From Branchiostoma floridae (taxonomy: Eukaryota > Chordata > Leptocardii > Amphioxiformes > Branchiostomatidae): DNA of 45,285 bases. The notes below the pieces were generated by a model, which saw nothing but the letters and a program-made list of their open reading frames with translations, was not told the DNA's origin and searched no databases. The stretch spans positions 23,924,414-23,969,698 of the forward strand of contig NC_049983.1 in NCBI RefSeq assembly GCF_000003815.2. The letters run 5' to 3'. A program made the position numbers and the translations under genes. Positions within the stretch are counted from its first letter, which is position 1. Each line of letters starts with the position of its first letter. This document shows positions 33,781-43,638 of this stretch, piece by piece.

Positions 33781-33939
33781 CACACATCTTTCACAAGATA
33801 CTATATTTGCTGTTATTTTGCTTACTTAAGTTTGTTAGTTGGTAAGCTAGTTTGTTGCCTGCTTCAGTCGGTATAGACTATGAGAGATTGGTTTGTAACA
33901 GCAAGATATCAAAATGCATCTTTCATGTTAACTTTACAG

Positions 33940-33996
33940 GAGGGGAAGACTCCCTTGGATTATGCAAGGGATCCAGAGACTCGACAGCACTTGAAG
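33940..33996 (+). CDS. C-terminal ankyrin cap exon
   Basis: 57 nt, 19 codons, phase 0. Acceptor actttacag, donor AAG|GTAAAT. EGKTPLDYARDPETRQHLK is the usual closing half-repeat (TPLDxA) of an ankyrin stack, where the array ends. Confidence 0.85.
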
Positions 33997-34189
33997 GTAA
34001 ATCACTTAATAGCCCACAACACTTTTCCATAGGGTACAGTCATTTGGTGCATATCAGGTGAACTCTGATCACCGGCAGTAGGATAATTATAGTAAGTGTG
34101 GTTTTAGTGTGCACAGAATGTTACATGCATTTACTACCAGCTACTCTATGATCTGTTGCTTTGTGGGAAGACTGTGATAATAAACAATT

Positions 34190-34890
34190 TACAACTAGAG
34201 TTTGGCGACCTCATACCTCCATGAAATATGTAGAGCTTTTGTAGATTTCATGCAATTGACAAACACATTTAACATAATTTATGTATGGTGTTGTTACTAA
34301 CGTACATACGGTATGTCACAATTATTAAATTCCCATCATTAATCATTAATCATAAAGAGGTTTCGCAATTTTGACATAAAGTAATTTGTAAGTTCCTCAT
34401 TACCATACTTGGTATCTGCTTATAATCCACCTATCCTTAAATTAACATATGTTACATTTTATGGAAGTTGTTATTGAAAATAATGGAATTATACAATTTC
34501 CTCTTTAATTGTGCAAATTAAGTCCTCATTTGCATAAAATGTATATCATTATGAATATATTTGCCTAAGCTATCCATCAATCCTTTCTGCAGTTATCCTC
34601 TTTGGAATGTCTCAACAAAAACGCCTTTGCAGTTTAGAAATTAAATGTTAGCGGGCTGAAACTTGCCCCACTTTGTCATGACACTGAAAGCTAGCTACCA
34701 CCCAAATGTCAATACCATATCACGTCCGGGACAAGAGATACATAGAAAAAACTGCTATGATAGAATATTCTCATTAATTATGCAAATGTACACATATTTT
34801 GCATAATCAGTGTTTCATTTTGTACAACATTGTCTAAGATACCTACAAACCAAAAATCATAAAAATCCGTTGTTCCCTTCGTGAGTTATG
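34190..34890. repeat. Intron repeat related to 21355-22710
   Basis: Shares attaattatgcaaat, tttgcataat and ccaaaaatcataaaaatccg with the earlier array. No coding part. Confidence 0.55.
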
Positions 34891-35221
34891 ACAAAGTCCT
34901 TTTTACCAACAAGCCCTTAGTGACCCATTTTGCTAACTGGGAAGTGCTAAATGGTACCGCCCACGCGTGGGGATCAGGGAGTCTGACCCGTGGGCCTTGG
35001 CTACTGTCAGGTATGGCTGGTGAAAGGAAGCAAACGAGCTGCAGGCTTAATAAGGGATTTATATTGCTTCAGAAGTTTTTGACAAAAATACTCCTGCCAT
35101 CCCAAAGCTAGCTGCTAGGGGGGCAAAACTTTTGTTACTAATTCCTGAGATAAATAGCTATCTTACACCGAAAAAACGTGACTTCAAAGCTGACTTCAAG
35201 GCTGTTTTGAAACTGTTACAG

Positions 35222-35600
35222 ATCATCCCGCATGCTGCTGAGATGGTCCAAGGACACGCCAGTGACCTGCTGTGTAGCGAGGATGAGGACCCGCTCATCA
35301 GGAATCGCACAAAGCTGATCCGGGACCTGACGTCATCGTCCGTCATGGGGGACGTCCTGAACCATCTCCTGTCACGTGACATTCTCAGCGATGAGGAATA
35401 CGAGCGTATCAGGGCAAAGGAAACACCCCAAGACAAGGCAAGGGAACTGTTGGACACAATAGGAAGAAAAGGTGCCCCTGCAAGTCGCAAGTTTAAGGAT
35501 GTCATGGATGAGGTAAACCCGCATGCCGCCGAAATGATCAAAGACTCCAGTGACCTGCTGTTTAGAGAGGATGAAGATCTAGGGATTGAGGATGTATCAG
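35222..35600 (+). CDS. CARD exon
   Basis: 379 nt, in phase 0 (acceptor actgttacag, directly compatible with exon 33996), out phase 1 (TATCAG|GTATTC). Core about residues 20-95: LIRNRTKLIRDLTSSS, MGDVLNHLLSRDILSDEEYE, KARELLDTIGRKG and FKDVMDEV, the six-helix death-fold pattern of CARDs (helix 2-4 hydrophobics and the xILxxEEYExI step). Before and after the core stands a similar phrase (PHAAEMVQGHASDLLCSEDE and PHAAEMIKDSSDLLFREDE), an internal partial duplication. CARDs bind other CARDs, for example of caspases or adaptors. An upstream in-frame start (about 35132) would make a separate protein; I prefer splicing because the acceptor and phase fit. Confidence 0.82.
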
Positions 35601-36064
35601 GTATTCTTCTATTTGTAAATAGGCAAAATACATTGTAACGATACTCACAGGTTCTAGAGCATGCAAAATGCAATAGAGATTTATTGAATATTCTATAATA
35701 TCCTACTAAATTATATAACAATGTTAACCTTTCTGCAGTCCTGCAGTATCACAGGTACTGCAACAGTGACTATTTGTTGTTAATCACAACAATTATGGTT
35801 CCTTTGGGAAATTGGCTTAAAGTTTGTGTTGTATGCTAAATGCTACTGCTGCAAAATACCACATGCCAGCATGACTGATAGAAGGAGAAAACAATTCAGT
35901 TCAGTTAAATATGATATCATTCACACCAATATAGTATCAGTCCAGTAATTATGTCTGAGCGTCTGATGGAAGAAGTTATATTACAAGTATGGGTAGTTCA
36001 CAAAGCTTTTGATGACTGTCATCAATCAAGTTGTAAAGTAGAATGCACGTGCTCTATCGTCCAG

Positions 36065-36319
36065 GTGACCCTGACGTGCCCATTGAGGTCCTGCTGCGGG
36101 GACCAGAGATGGCAAAGCTTTACTCCCAAGCCAGAGACCAGGGGTTCCTGACTGTCCACAGTACAAGGGTTCCGGTGGTGGGGCAGTTCAGGTCAGGCAA
36201 GAGCTGTTTTATCAAGAGGCTGATGGGAGAAACAGTCAGGAAGGATGAGGAGGAACCCATCACGGATGGAATCCACATCATTTCTGATGTCCAAACCAAG
36301 ACATGGAAGAAGTCACCAG
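36065..36319 (+). CDS. Roc GTPase exon 1 (P-loop and switch I)
   Basis: 255 nt, phase 1 to 1. Acceptor ctatcgtccag, donor CCAG|GTTTGA. The leader RGPEMAKLYSQARDQGFLTV is followed by VPVVGQFRSGKSCFIKRLMG, a full P-loop (GxxxxGKS), and by EPITDGIHI, the Roc switch I Thr-x-Gly-Ile. This is the nucleotide-binding start of a ROCO-type GTPase; Lys and Ser of the P-loop are intact. Confidence 0.88.
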
Positions 36320-36453
36320 GTTTGAAAAGCATGCTGATGACTTTTCATTTTTCTGTTTCTCTTCTTTCTGTATTTTCTTTATCATCTGTCTTGTTCATGA
36401 ATGTTTTGGATGATTCAAGAATTGATTCTATTCCACTTCCTTTCACTCTACAG

Positions 36454-36504
36454 AGGAGATAGATGAATTAGCAGGACCATTGCTACCGACAGAGACATCA
36501 ACAG
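36454..36504 (+). CDS. Roc linker exon (51 nt)
   Basis: 17 codons, phase 1 to 1, acceptor actctacag, donor ACAG|GTGATA. EEIDELAGPLLPTETST, an acidic linker inside the Roc domain between switch I and G3. Confidence 0.72.
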
Positions 36505-36981
36505 GTGATAAATTAATATGTTGATTTGGTAAAGAGTGTTGCTTTTGTCTCACCATCTAGAATTGAAAGCTTCTGTTTTATACGTCAAAAAGCATTTTAC
36601 TCAAGCAACTAGATAACAAGACACTGACAAAAGATAGTGGGTGCTTTCTTGTGAAGGGAATTAACAGGCCACTAGGGGTGCTGAAATAAAATGTACATTT
36701 TATAAACTAACGTAATTCTCCCAAAATTGCACGATACTGGAAAGAAATTGTGCGGGAATTAATGCAAAATAATCAATATATTCTAGTATTTTAAACTCCA
36801 GAATCTGAATGCAGTTAGATGATCTAGAGATTTGTATTTTTAACAAAATTTTGATTTGAAAACTACCTAATGGCAGTTATTTCACTTTGTTAGCCAAAAA
36901 TTTGGTGCAGAATGAATCAAGATACCAACAGTTTTTTTTTTAATCATTCCTTCATTCTGCCTTTCATTATGTCAATATTAG

Positions 36982-37731
36982 CTCCCACTCAAAGTGCTCC
37001 ACTCTATACAGGGCAGGAAATGGGTCTTGAGGAACAAACTATGCCAGACTCACCAAGCCAAGGCCATCAGGGACAACCTCAACCAGACTCACCAAGCCAA
37101 GGCCATCAGGGACAACCTCAACCAGACTCACCAAGCCAAGACTATCAGGGACAACCTCAACCAGGCTCACCAAGCCAAGAGCATCAGGGACAACCTCAAC
37201 CAGACTCACCAAGCCAAGAGCATCAGGGACAACCTCAACCAGACTCACCAAGCCTGGAGCATCAGGGACAACCTCAACCAGACTCACCAAGCCAAGGCCA
37301 TCAGGGACAACCTCAACCAGACTCACCAAGCCAAGAGCATCAGGGACAACCTCAACCAGACTCACCAAGCCAAGAGCATCAGGGACAACCTCTATCTGAC
37401 TCACCAAGCCAGCAACAGACTAACATTGAAGACGAAGTGTCCAATGTCATGTCAGAGAAACAGAAGACCGATGGCATTCCAGACAACCTGCTTGAATCTG
37501 CGGAGAGAATGCTGAAGGCAGGTATTACTCAGGATGAGCTTGGCACTGCCACAAATCCACGTCTGTCCTTCTGGGATTTTGGCGGCCAGGCGACTTACTA
37601 CGGGACCCACCACTGCTTCATCACCCCCCGGGGTGTCTACATCCTTGTCATGTCTCTGCTGCAGAAACTGTCGGACCCTGTACCAGATCAGGACCACATG
37701 GCATCTGTGGACAACCTGAGAACAGGAGGAG
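36982..37731 (+). CDS. Roc GTPase exon with coding minisatellite and G3 box
   Basis: Phase 1 to 1; donor GGAG|GTATGT. The acceptor is either caatattag at 36981 or tctatacag at 37011; both give the same frame. Residues about 15-140 are nine copies of a 13-residue unit (SPSQGHQGQPQPD, 39 bp), low complexity, surely disordered. Then comes LSFWDFGGQATYYGTHHCFI with the G3 box DFGGQ and a typical Roc helix, SVDNLRTGG. So the repeat sits as an insertion inside the GTPase, between switch I and G3. The number of copies probably varies between alleles. Confidence 0.82.
37060..37410 (+). repeat. 39-bp coding minisatellite, nine units
   Basis: Tandem in-frame units (catcagggacaacctcaacc then agactcaccaagccaag plus variant). 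Variants: GH, EH, DY and LEH before QGQP, one G for D, one LSD end. The multiple of three keeps the reading frame open whatever the copy number. Confidence 0.95.
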
Positions 37732-37988
37732 GTATGTTCCATTATACCTTGAGGTCTTGAAATAGTTGTTGCTGTGCAGATAACATGATTCTGCACACAT
37801 CTGCATTTAATGCTACTGATAAGATCAGGAAGAACTTGCAATGCAGTCCTTTCAATGGTTCATAACTTAGGACTTAGACATACTAGCAATCATTAACTTA
37901 ATTATAAAGTAAAACATTTTTATTTTTGAAAGTGTATCCTAAGGCTTATACATTGTAGTAACTGTTTTACTCCTGTGTCTTTCTACAG

Positions 37989-38092
37989 ACTACCTGGACC
38001 ACTGGCTCAACTCAGTACACTCTCACACTCAGCAACACAAAGTACAGCCTCCCGTCGTAATTGTCCTCACACACAAAGACATGGTCTCCCAG
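37989..38092 (+). CDS. Roc GTPase exon with G4 box
   Basis: 104 nt, phase 1 to 0. Acceptor tttctacag, donor CAG|GTGATT. Contains YLDHWLNSVHSHTQQHK and PPVVIVLTHKDMVSQ. LTHKD is the G4 box (T/NKxD) in the THKD form common in animal ROCO proteins, giving guanine specificity. Confidence 0.88.
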
Positions 38093-38379
38093 GTGATTAT
38101 TTTTGTTTCCCAGAAAATAGTCTCATTGCTCACAGTAGATTTTCTCATTTGGTCAGACGGGAACACAACACTTTGTGGTACATTGTGGAGTAGACTGGCA
38201 AACAACCGAATAGCAAATAATTCAACCATATATGAATCTATTAGCCTTTTTATTGGTCCATAATGCTATGTACTCACAGTGCATCTCAAAGTTAATGTAA
38301 CTGTTTACTGTTACATGATGAACATAATGTTAAGATTTTTTTTAGTATATTTGCAAACAACTATGTCGGCGTTCTACAG

Positions 38380-39599
38380 GAATACATTGACAAATATAAG
38401 GAAGAGATAAGGAGCCACATCAAGAGGAAGGCGGCAGGCAAGCTGGTCATGTCAAAGATATTTGCAGTGGACAACACAACAGAGGACGCAGCAGTTGACG
38501 AGATTCGTGACTACATACGAGAGGTGGCGAGAGCCCTGCCGCACATGGGCGAGGAAATCCCCATCTCATGGCTTCATCTTAACTCCAGACTGAAGACAAA
38601 GAGGAAAGAGGGGGATCCATTTTGCACATTCCAAGAAGTTGTTGAACTCGCCCGAGATCCTGACATCAGGATCACAGACAGGCACACCCTCGCCATGGTT
38701 CTCACCTTCTTCCACGATCGTGGCGACATCATTTTCTTTGACGAGCCCAGTCTCCGTGATGACGTCACCCTGCAGCCACAGGTGATGATTGATGCCTTTA
38801 AGACCATCATCACAGTTCCTCCGTATCAGCATGGTAGAAAGATGAAAGCGAAGGATATTTGGGCTCGGTTCCTGGCAAAGATCAGTAAAATGAAGAAACA
38901 ACAGACAGGCCCAGACCTGAGTAAAATGTGGGAGAGACTGGAACAGGAGGGAATCCTCAGCGACGAGTTGCTAACAAGGATCTGGGAGAAGAAGGATAAA
39001 GAACTTAAAGAAGAACTGGAAAAACCATTTCTGCTCAGACACAAGTCCTTCCTGAAGGCACTCATGGAGAAGTTTTATCTCATTTGCAATGCCACACCTG
39101 TAAGTGATCTGAGTAAGGAAGTCCAGCAGGAAGAGATCTATTTTGTGCCTGCACTCCTAAGCTGTAAGAGGGACAACGCCAAGTTATATCCCCGCAAAAT
39201 GCATGTCTGTCCACAGGCGCTCTACTTCGTGTTCAGTGAGAAGTTTCTACCCAGCGGCATGTTCTGCCGTCTTCAAGCCTTGTGTGTGCGCAGATTTGGA
39301 CTGAAAAAGTCCTGCGTGTTTGCCGGTTGTGCCCGTTTCCCTACAGGTATACAGCAGGAAGCATTCGTCATCACCAAACTCGACCACTACTTGAAGGTGG
39401 AGCTTCTGTCATCCTCAAAAGTCTTCACAGAAGGTCTGCGAGTCAGGAAGTTCCTCAGTAGCGCCCTGTTTGAGATCAAAGAGAAGTGGATCCCCTGTAT
39501 CCAGTACAAGCTCTTCTGCCATACCAAACAAAGGGGCAGACGTGAACCTGTGTTCAGGGCATTGCCAACAAGTGATGGGCCAGTGGAACAGGATTCAGG
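38380..39599 (+). CDS. Roc C-terminal end and COR domain
   Basis: 1,220 nt (about 406 codons), phase 0 to 2. Acceptor gttctacag, donor TTCAGG|GTAAGT. The start holds the G5 region (SKIFAVDNTTED) and the link helix (DEIRDYIREVARALPHMGEE). Then follows the COR domain: IPISWLHL, the small winged-helix part (DRHTLAMVLTFFHDRGDIIF with LQPQVMIDAFKTII) and the later β-rich part (ALYFVFSEKFLPSGMFCRLQ). COR follows Roc in all ROCO proteins and mediates dimerisation and GTPase control. All core pieces are present, without stops. Confidence 0.9.
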
Positions 39600-39865
39600 G
39601 TAAGTTGTATGATATTATCTATGAATTAAGGTACTGAAGGGCCATTTGGACTATTGTGTAGATTCATGTCATATAGCTTAGCTTATCTTCATCTTTGAGG
39701 TCATACTTGCAGCAGAAAAAAATTGAACCAGGTGCTAAATCAGATGCATATTGCATTTGCTCATTAGAATTGGAAACAACCAATTTCAGCAGGATAGCTC
39801 TGAGTCAGGAACTTGATTTATATTTAATGTAGAATAACTGATTTTGTGTACTGTTTCCTTTCTAG

Positions 39866-39924
39866 AGTGCCATCTGCGTTTCGCGACATTTGGATGGCAG
39901 GTATCTCGCAAGCTTATCGATCAG
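39866..39924 (+). CDS. Post-COR small exon
   Basis: 59 nt, phase 2 to 1. Acceptor cctttctag, donor TCAG|GTAAAT. Encodes VPSAFRDIWMAGISQAYRS. An alternative donor (GCAG|GTATCT at 39899/39900) would also leave phase 1 and omit 24 nt. No domain recognised; it links COR to the next helical part. Confidence 0.65.
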
Positions 39925-40183
39925 GTAAATTTATTATCAGGTTACATTATTGTACAAGGCATAAGAAGCAATATTTTGTTCGAAGCAATATTTTGTTCCT
40001 CCTTTTTCAGCTTATGACAATCACATAAGCCATGGTGAAAATTTTGCATAATGCTTTCTAAGATGTGCCATGCAAACCTGAATAAATTATGCACTTTTGT
40101 TGTATCCATACAATGGTAAGGCATTTGTTCTTATGGTGTTACTCTTTCAATTTGCAATGGTTTCCGAAATCTGAATTGCACAG

Positions 40184-40453
40184 AAAACTCAGGAGGGGAC
40201 GGCCCAGTGATACTTCAGCCAAAGGGAGACCCCAGCAACATGCGCACGATCGGCCCTGTGTTGGACACTATGGAGTTGGGCAGAGGGTTGTCACTGGACC
40301 AGTGTGACCATACTAGAAGCCAGCTGACACCCAAAGATAGGGTCAACAACCTGGTGAAGCTAATACAAAATGTAGAAAACCGTTACCAGCTGGGAGCCGC
40401 GGTGGAGATGTGCTGTCCAGAATTTGCAGATTGCTTCTTGAGGGAGGAACGAG
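40184..40453 (+). CDS. Helical linker exon between COR and TIR
   Basis: 270 nt, phase 1 to 1. Acceptor aattgcacag, donor CGAG|GTACAT. First a polar part with PKGDPSNMRTIGPVLDTMEL, then a helical part (VNNLVKLIQNVENRYQLGAA and PEFADCFLREER). The family is unknown to me; it could be a small death-fold or a scaffold helix. Confidence 0.72.
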
Positions 40454-40654
40454 GTACATTTAATGTTATTGTTCATGGACACACTGACAATATATTCACA
40501 AACCGTTTACAGGTTATAAAATTTTACATTGGAAACCAATGAAGTCCATTAAGAAATAGAGTATACTGGTTTGATGATAATTCAGGTAAAAATATTCATA
40601 AAATTATCATTCTACTTTTTAATTACAGACTGTGATTAATTTATCACTTTTCAG

Positions 40655-41064
40655 GAAAAGAGCTTGTCATTCTCCACACAGACGACTACATGGAAGAGTT
40701 CGTCTTGCCTCTCCAGAGAGCCGCTTCTGAATCCGGAGTATCCTGTCACACCGAGAACATCGAGCCTACTGTATCAATTACAGAGAAAACAGTGGATCTC
40801 CTGCTCAACACAAACAACAGGATGGTTGCCCTGGTCATCAGTCCCCAGACCCTACATCACAGGCACTGGTCAAACCTTGACTACGAGTTCCCAGTTCGGA
40901 ATGATAAGCTCCTGCTGCCCATCCTGCTGTACCCACCAGGCTCCAGAGACAGGATGGCCCGGGTGCTCCAGCAGAGGGCTCCTGTGCTGTGCAGTCTGGA
41001 GCGTGAGGAGATAGAGATGGAAGGGAGAGTGTCAGATGAAAGACTTGAAGAAATCGTCGAGAAG
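40655..41064 (+). CDS. TIR-like domain exon
   Basis: 410 nt, phase 1 to 0. Acceptor cttttcag, donor AAG|GTATTG. Pattern: strand A ELVILHTDDYMEEFVLPLQR, then helix and strand B (GVSCHTEN), VSITEKTVDLLLNTNNRMVA with the strand VALVISP, then HHRHWSNLDYEF (the WxxxE-like αC region), KLLLPILLYPPG, and a closing helix. This fits TIR domains. A Glu stands close to the place of the NADase Glu, but I cannot decide the register. Possible roles: adaptor binding or NAD+ cleavage. Confidence 0.8.
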
Positions 41065-41333
41065 GTATTGCTATTGATCATGAATAAAGAGACTATTTTT
41101 ACACAACCAATGCTTTATTCTCACTGACGTTTCGGTGAGAATTGTGTAAAAAGAGTTTCTTTATTCAGTGACGTACCAACCCAATGAAACTGTTCACGGA
41201 AGGTATTGCTATATTTGCCATTATATCAATTAGAAAAGCAAAAGCTAAAGGTATAAAAAAAACAGCTTCCAGGCAATGAGTGAAGAGTGTAAAACAAATT
41301 TTCCCATGTTGAATTTATTCCTTTATTTTGCAG

Positions 41334-41355
41334 GTTGTGTCTGACAAGGAAAGAG
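41334..41355 (+). CDS. 22-nt microexon
   Basis: VVSDKER, phase 0 to 1, acceptor ttttgcag, donor AGAG|GTGCGT. Needed to bring the phase from the TIR exon (0) to the death-domain exon (1). Confidence 0.7.
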
Positions 41356-41599
41356 GTGCGTATATAGTGTACGTTTTTACTTCTCTTGGCAAGTGACCAA
41401 AAGTAAAAAATGATTGTGTTAAGTAGAGATCATCATGCATCCAAACAATACAATACCTACATTACTCTGACTTACTTTTTGTGCGACTGATCTGTGTGAA
41501 TTAACTTCCATCTTAAACAGTGTTTCAAAAACAGATCACCTTTCTAATGTATAATGGTTGCACTCAACACATTATGATGTGGAATGTATATTTCGCTAG

Positions 41600-41850
41600 A
41601 GCCGCTGCTGTATCAGCTGAGCAGGGCTGTTGGTGAGGAGTGGACCCGACTGGGACAGGAGCTGGGAATGGACAAGCCTCTGTTGGACAACATTACAGGT
41701 GACGACGACTCTCAGAAAGCATTCCAGATGCTGAAGGCCTGGCGGACAAAGACCCCCCACGGACCGCTCCACTACCTGCCGCAGCTGGAGGAAACACTGC
41801 AGAACATCGGCAAGCCTGACCGGGCTGCAGCTGTACAGGAGATGTACAAG
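41600..41850 (+). CDS. Death domain exon
   Basis: 251 nt, phase 1 to 0. Acceptor ttcgctag, donor AAG|GTGGGC. LSRAVGEEWTRLGQELGM, LLDNITGDDDSQKAFQMLKA, WRTK and LEETLQNIGKPDRAAAVQEM are the clear signature of a death domain (xxWxxLAxxLG, helix 3-4, WxxKx, LxxALxxxGRxDxA). Binds other death domains. Confidence 0.92.
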
Positions 41851-41974
41851 GTGGGCCAGGAAATTCAAATTTGACTGTAATCAATCATGGTGCTATTGAT
41901 AAAGAGTACTGAATTTCTCTGACTTTTATTCTGTCAATAGCTGTTAGAACTAAGATTTGTCTTATGTTCCACAG

Positions 41975-42036
41975 AAGTACAGTGATGGCTTGCAGTGTGA
42001 AGAGGTCTCTCCAGAAATAACTGAAGACAAACACTG
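41975..42036 (+). CDS. Linker exon after the death domain
   Basis: 62 nt, phase 0 to 2. Acceptor ttccacag, donor ACTG|GTGAGT. KYSDGLQCEEVSPEITEDKH, a charged linker leading into the ZU5 part. Confidence 0.75.
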
Positions 42037-42358
42037 GTGAGTATTTACATGACGTTAATCCCCCTTTGCAAGTCTTGGGTATCAAGTTAATCTCAAATTA
42101 GCTGCAAAGATTTTACTGCATCACTACATTGCTCTTTCTACCTAGTAATATTTTTTTTCCAGTGACTAAAAAATATGATCATAACCCATGCTTGATTTTC
42201 AGACATGAGTGCAAATGGATTCTATGTACATGTATATGTATAGGGCAGTAAGTGCAGTAAAAATTTAAACTTAAGTATTTCTCTGAAGATATGTCAATAG
42301 CTTGAAAATTTGTCATTCTGTCAACTAAAACACCTAAATTGTGTGTTTACCACCTCAG

Positions 42359-42588
42359 GTCTCTGCACCTGCCAGGTGAAGGGAAGTACCTGTGCAGCCA
42401 GACTGACCTGGGCGTGGTGACGCCCTACCCGCTGCACGTGACCTACAAGAGTGCGAACTGGTCCGACCACTGGCAGCAGGTGGGGGAATGGATGCCGGTG
42501 GGTCAGCTCTTCTCCATCCTGTGTGAGGATGTGGAGGGGTCGGTGGACATCCTACTGCCGCACGTGCTGCATCTGGCTGACAACACTG
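42359..42588 (+). CDS. FIIND part 1: ZU5 N-terminal half
   Basis: 230 nt, phase 2 to 1. Acceptor ccacctcag, donor ACTG|GTAAGA. SLHLPGEGKYLCSQTDLGVV is the opening β-pair; VTPYPLHVTYKSANWSDHW and MPVGQLFSILCEDVEGSVDI follow; LLPHVLHLAD is the conserved LPHxxxL that closes this half in FIIND/ZU5 domains. β-rich; in known proteins it packs against UPA. Confidence 0.85.
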
Positions 42589-42639
42589 GTAAGAAGGAAA
42601 ATATTTACCAAGCTTAATGTTTCTTCTGGTATATATAGA

Positions 42640-43030
42640 ATAGAATACCATCCCGGCTGTGGGTATAATGGCCTACCGGCCAAAGCCCAGAGGATGATCT
42701 GACCTGCGGGAGGGCTGGGACTGAGGGTGATGTGGAATACACTGTATTGTATTTTATTTTATATCATACCCAGCAGAAAAGCATTAAACTTTCAAATGTT
42801 GAGAAATGCGGCCTGTACTTGAGAAAATATGGTGTCTTTGAACACAATATTGTTAAAACGTCAATTCCAACGTCTGAATCCAGCATTTGATTTTTCAACA
42901 GTGGTGAACTCGGCCCGCGAAGTACATTCACATCTATTGATGGAAGCTTGTGTGATAATCCAAAATATCACCCGGTCCAGTACAACCCCATTGAATGATA
43001 TCATGGGCTGGGTATGACATAGTATCATAG
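42640..43030. repeat. Dispersed repeat, copy 2
   Basis: Same family as 8660-9062: gacctgcgggagggctggga, then tcatacccagc and gctgggtatgacatag. It lies in the intron between the two ZU5 exons. Confidence 0.55.
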
Positions 43031-43146
43031 ATATTTAGATATAATGGAGAAAATAAATGTGAGCAATGTGATATTCTTTGGTGCAATAGCTCAGAGTCTG
43101 CTTTCATTTTTTTGTATAACGCTGTTTATTCGACATCTTACCACAG

Positions 43147-43400
43147 AAATCACCAGGGAAAGCCTACAAGTTGTCCATGTGGTGGGTGATTCAGTCGAGC
43201 TGCTGCCAGTTACAGAACTCACCTCTTCCCACGCTGTGACCAGGTTCAAGAAAGGAAGCCTGTTTGGGGTGGTGGGCAGGACTGAAGAAGTGAACAGTGT
43301 ATCTAGGAGTTGCCTTCTGATGGCCTTTCGTTCTTTAGAGGACTCTGACCTCTCCCAATTGAAAGTCTACATTGTCTCTAACACTAAAGAGATGAAAGAC
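43147..43400 (+). CDS. FIIND part 2: ZU5 C-terminal half with putative autocleavage residues
   Basis: 254 nt, phase 1 to 0. Acceptor taccacag, donor GAC|GTAGGA. Contains SLQVVHVVGDSVELLPVTEL, SSHAVTRFKKGSLFGVVGR and LSQLKVYIVSNT. Against the FIIND of NLRP1, as I recall it, His (codon 43176-43178) falls on the catalytic His and Ser (43257-43259) on the nucleophile, 27 residues apart as in NLRP1. The residue before Ser is Gly instead of Phe. If active, the chain would be cut before this Ser, with both parts held together; if not, it is a structural ZU5. Confidence 0.83.
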
Positions 43401-43638
43401 GTAGGAGACTTTTGTTTATGTTTGTGTATCAATACTACAATAAGTTCAGCATCGAATAATTAAATGATCCATTCTTCTGTTATTAACAATAAACAATGAA
43501 TTGTATTGCATTTTCATGCCCCATTTGGGCTAAATGAAGTAAGTTCGATACAAAAGAGAGTAAACGAAAAGCTATACATGAAAATGTAATTTACATGCTT
43601 CTTCTCCTTAAAACGTGTAGACCAGTTATTGCACTATA

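Noticed and set aside
34881-35160. Separate first exon or start for the CARD protein (76-codon ORF and the ATG at 35132)
   Set aside because: The frame continues into the CARD exon only by chance read-through; the acceptor at 35221 in phase 0 fits the ankyrin cap exon better. Not fully excluded.
37039-37515. Other-frame ORFs over the 39-bp repeat (RDNLNQTHQAK and minus-strand SLVEVVPDALGLV)
   Set aside because: The repeat is open in several frames; only the SPSQGHQGQPQPD frame connects in phase to the Roc G3 box.
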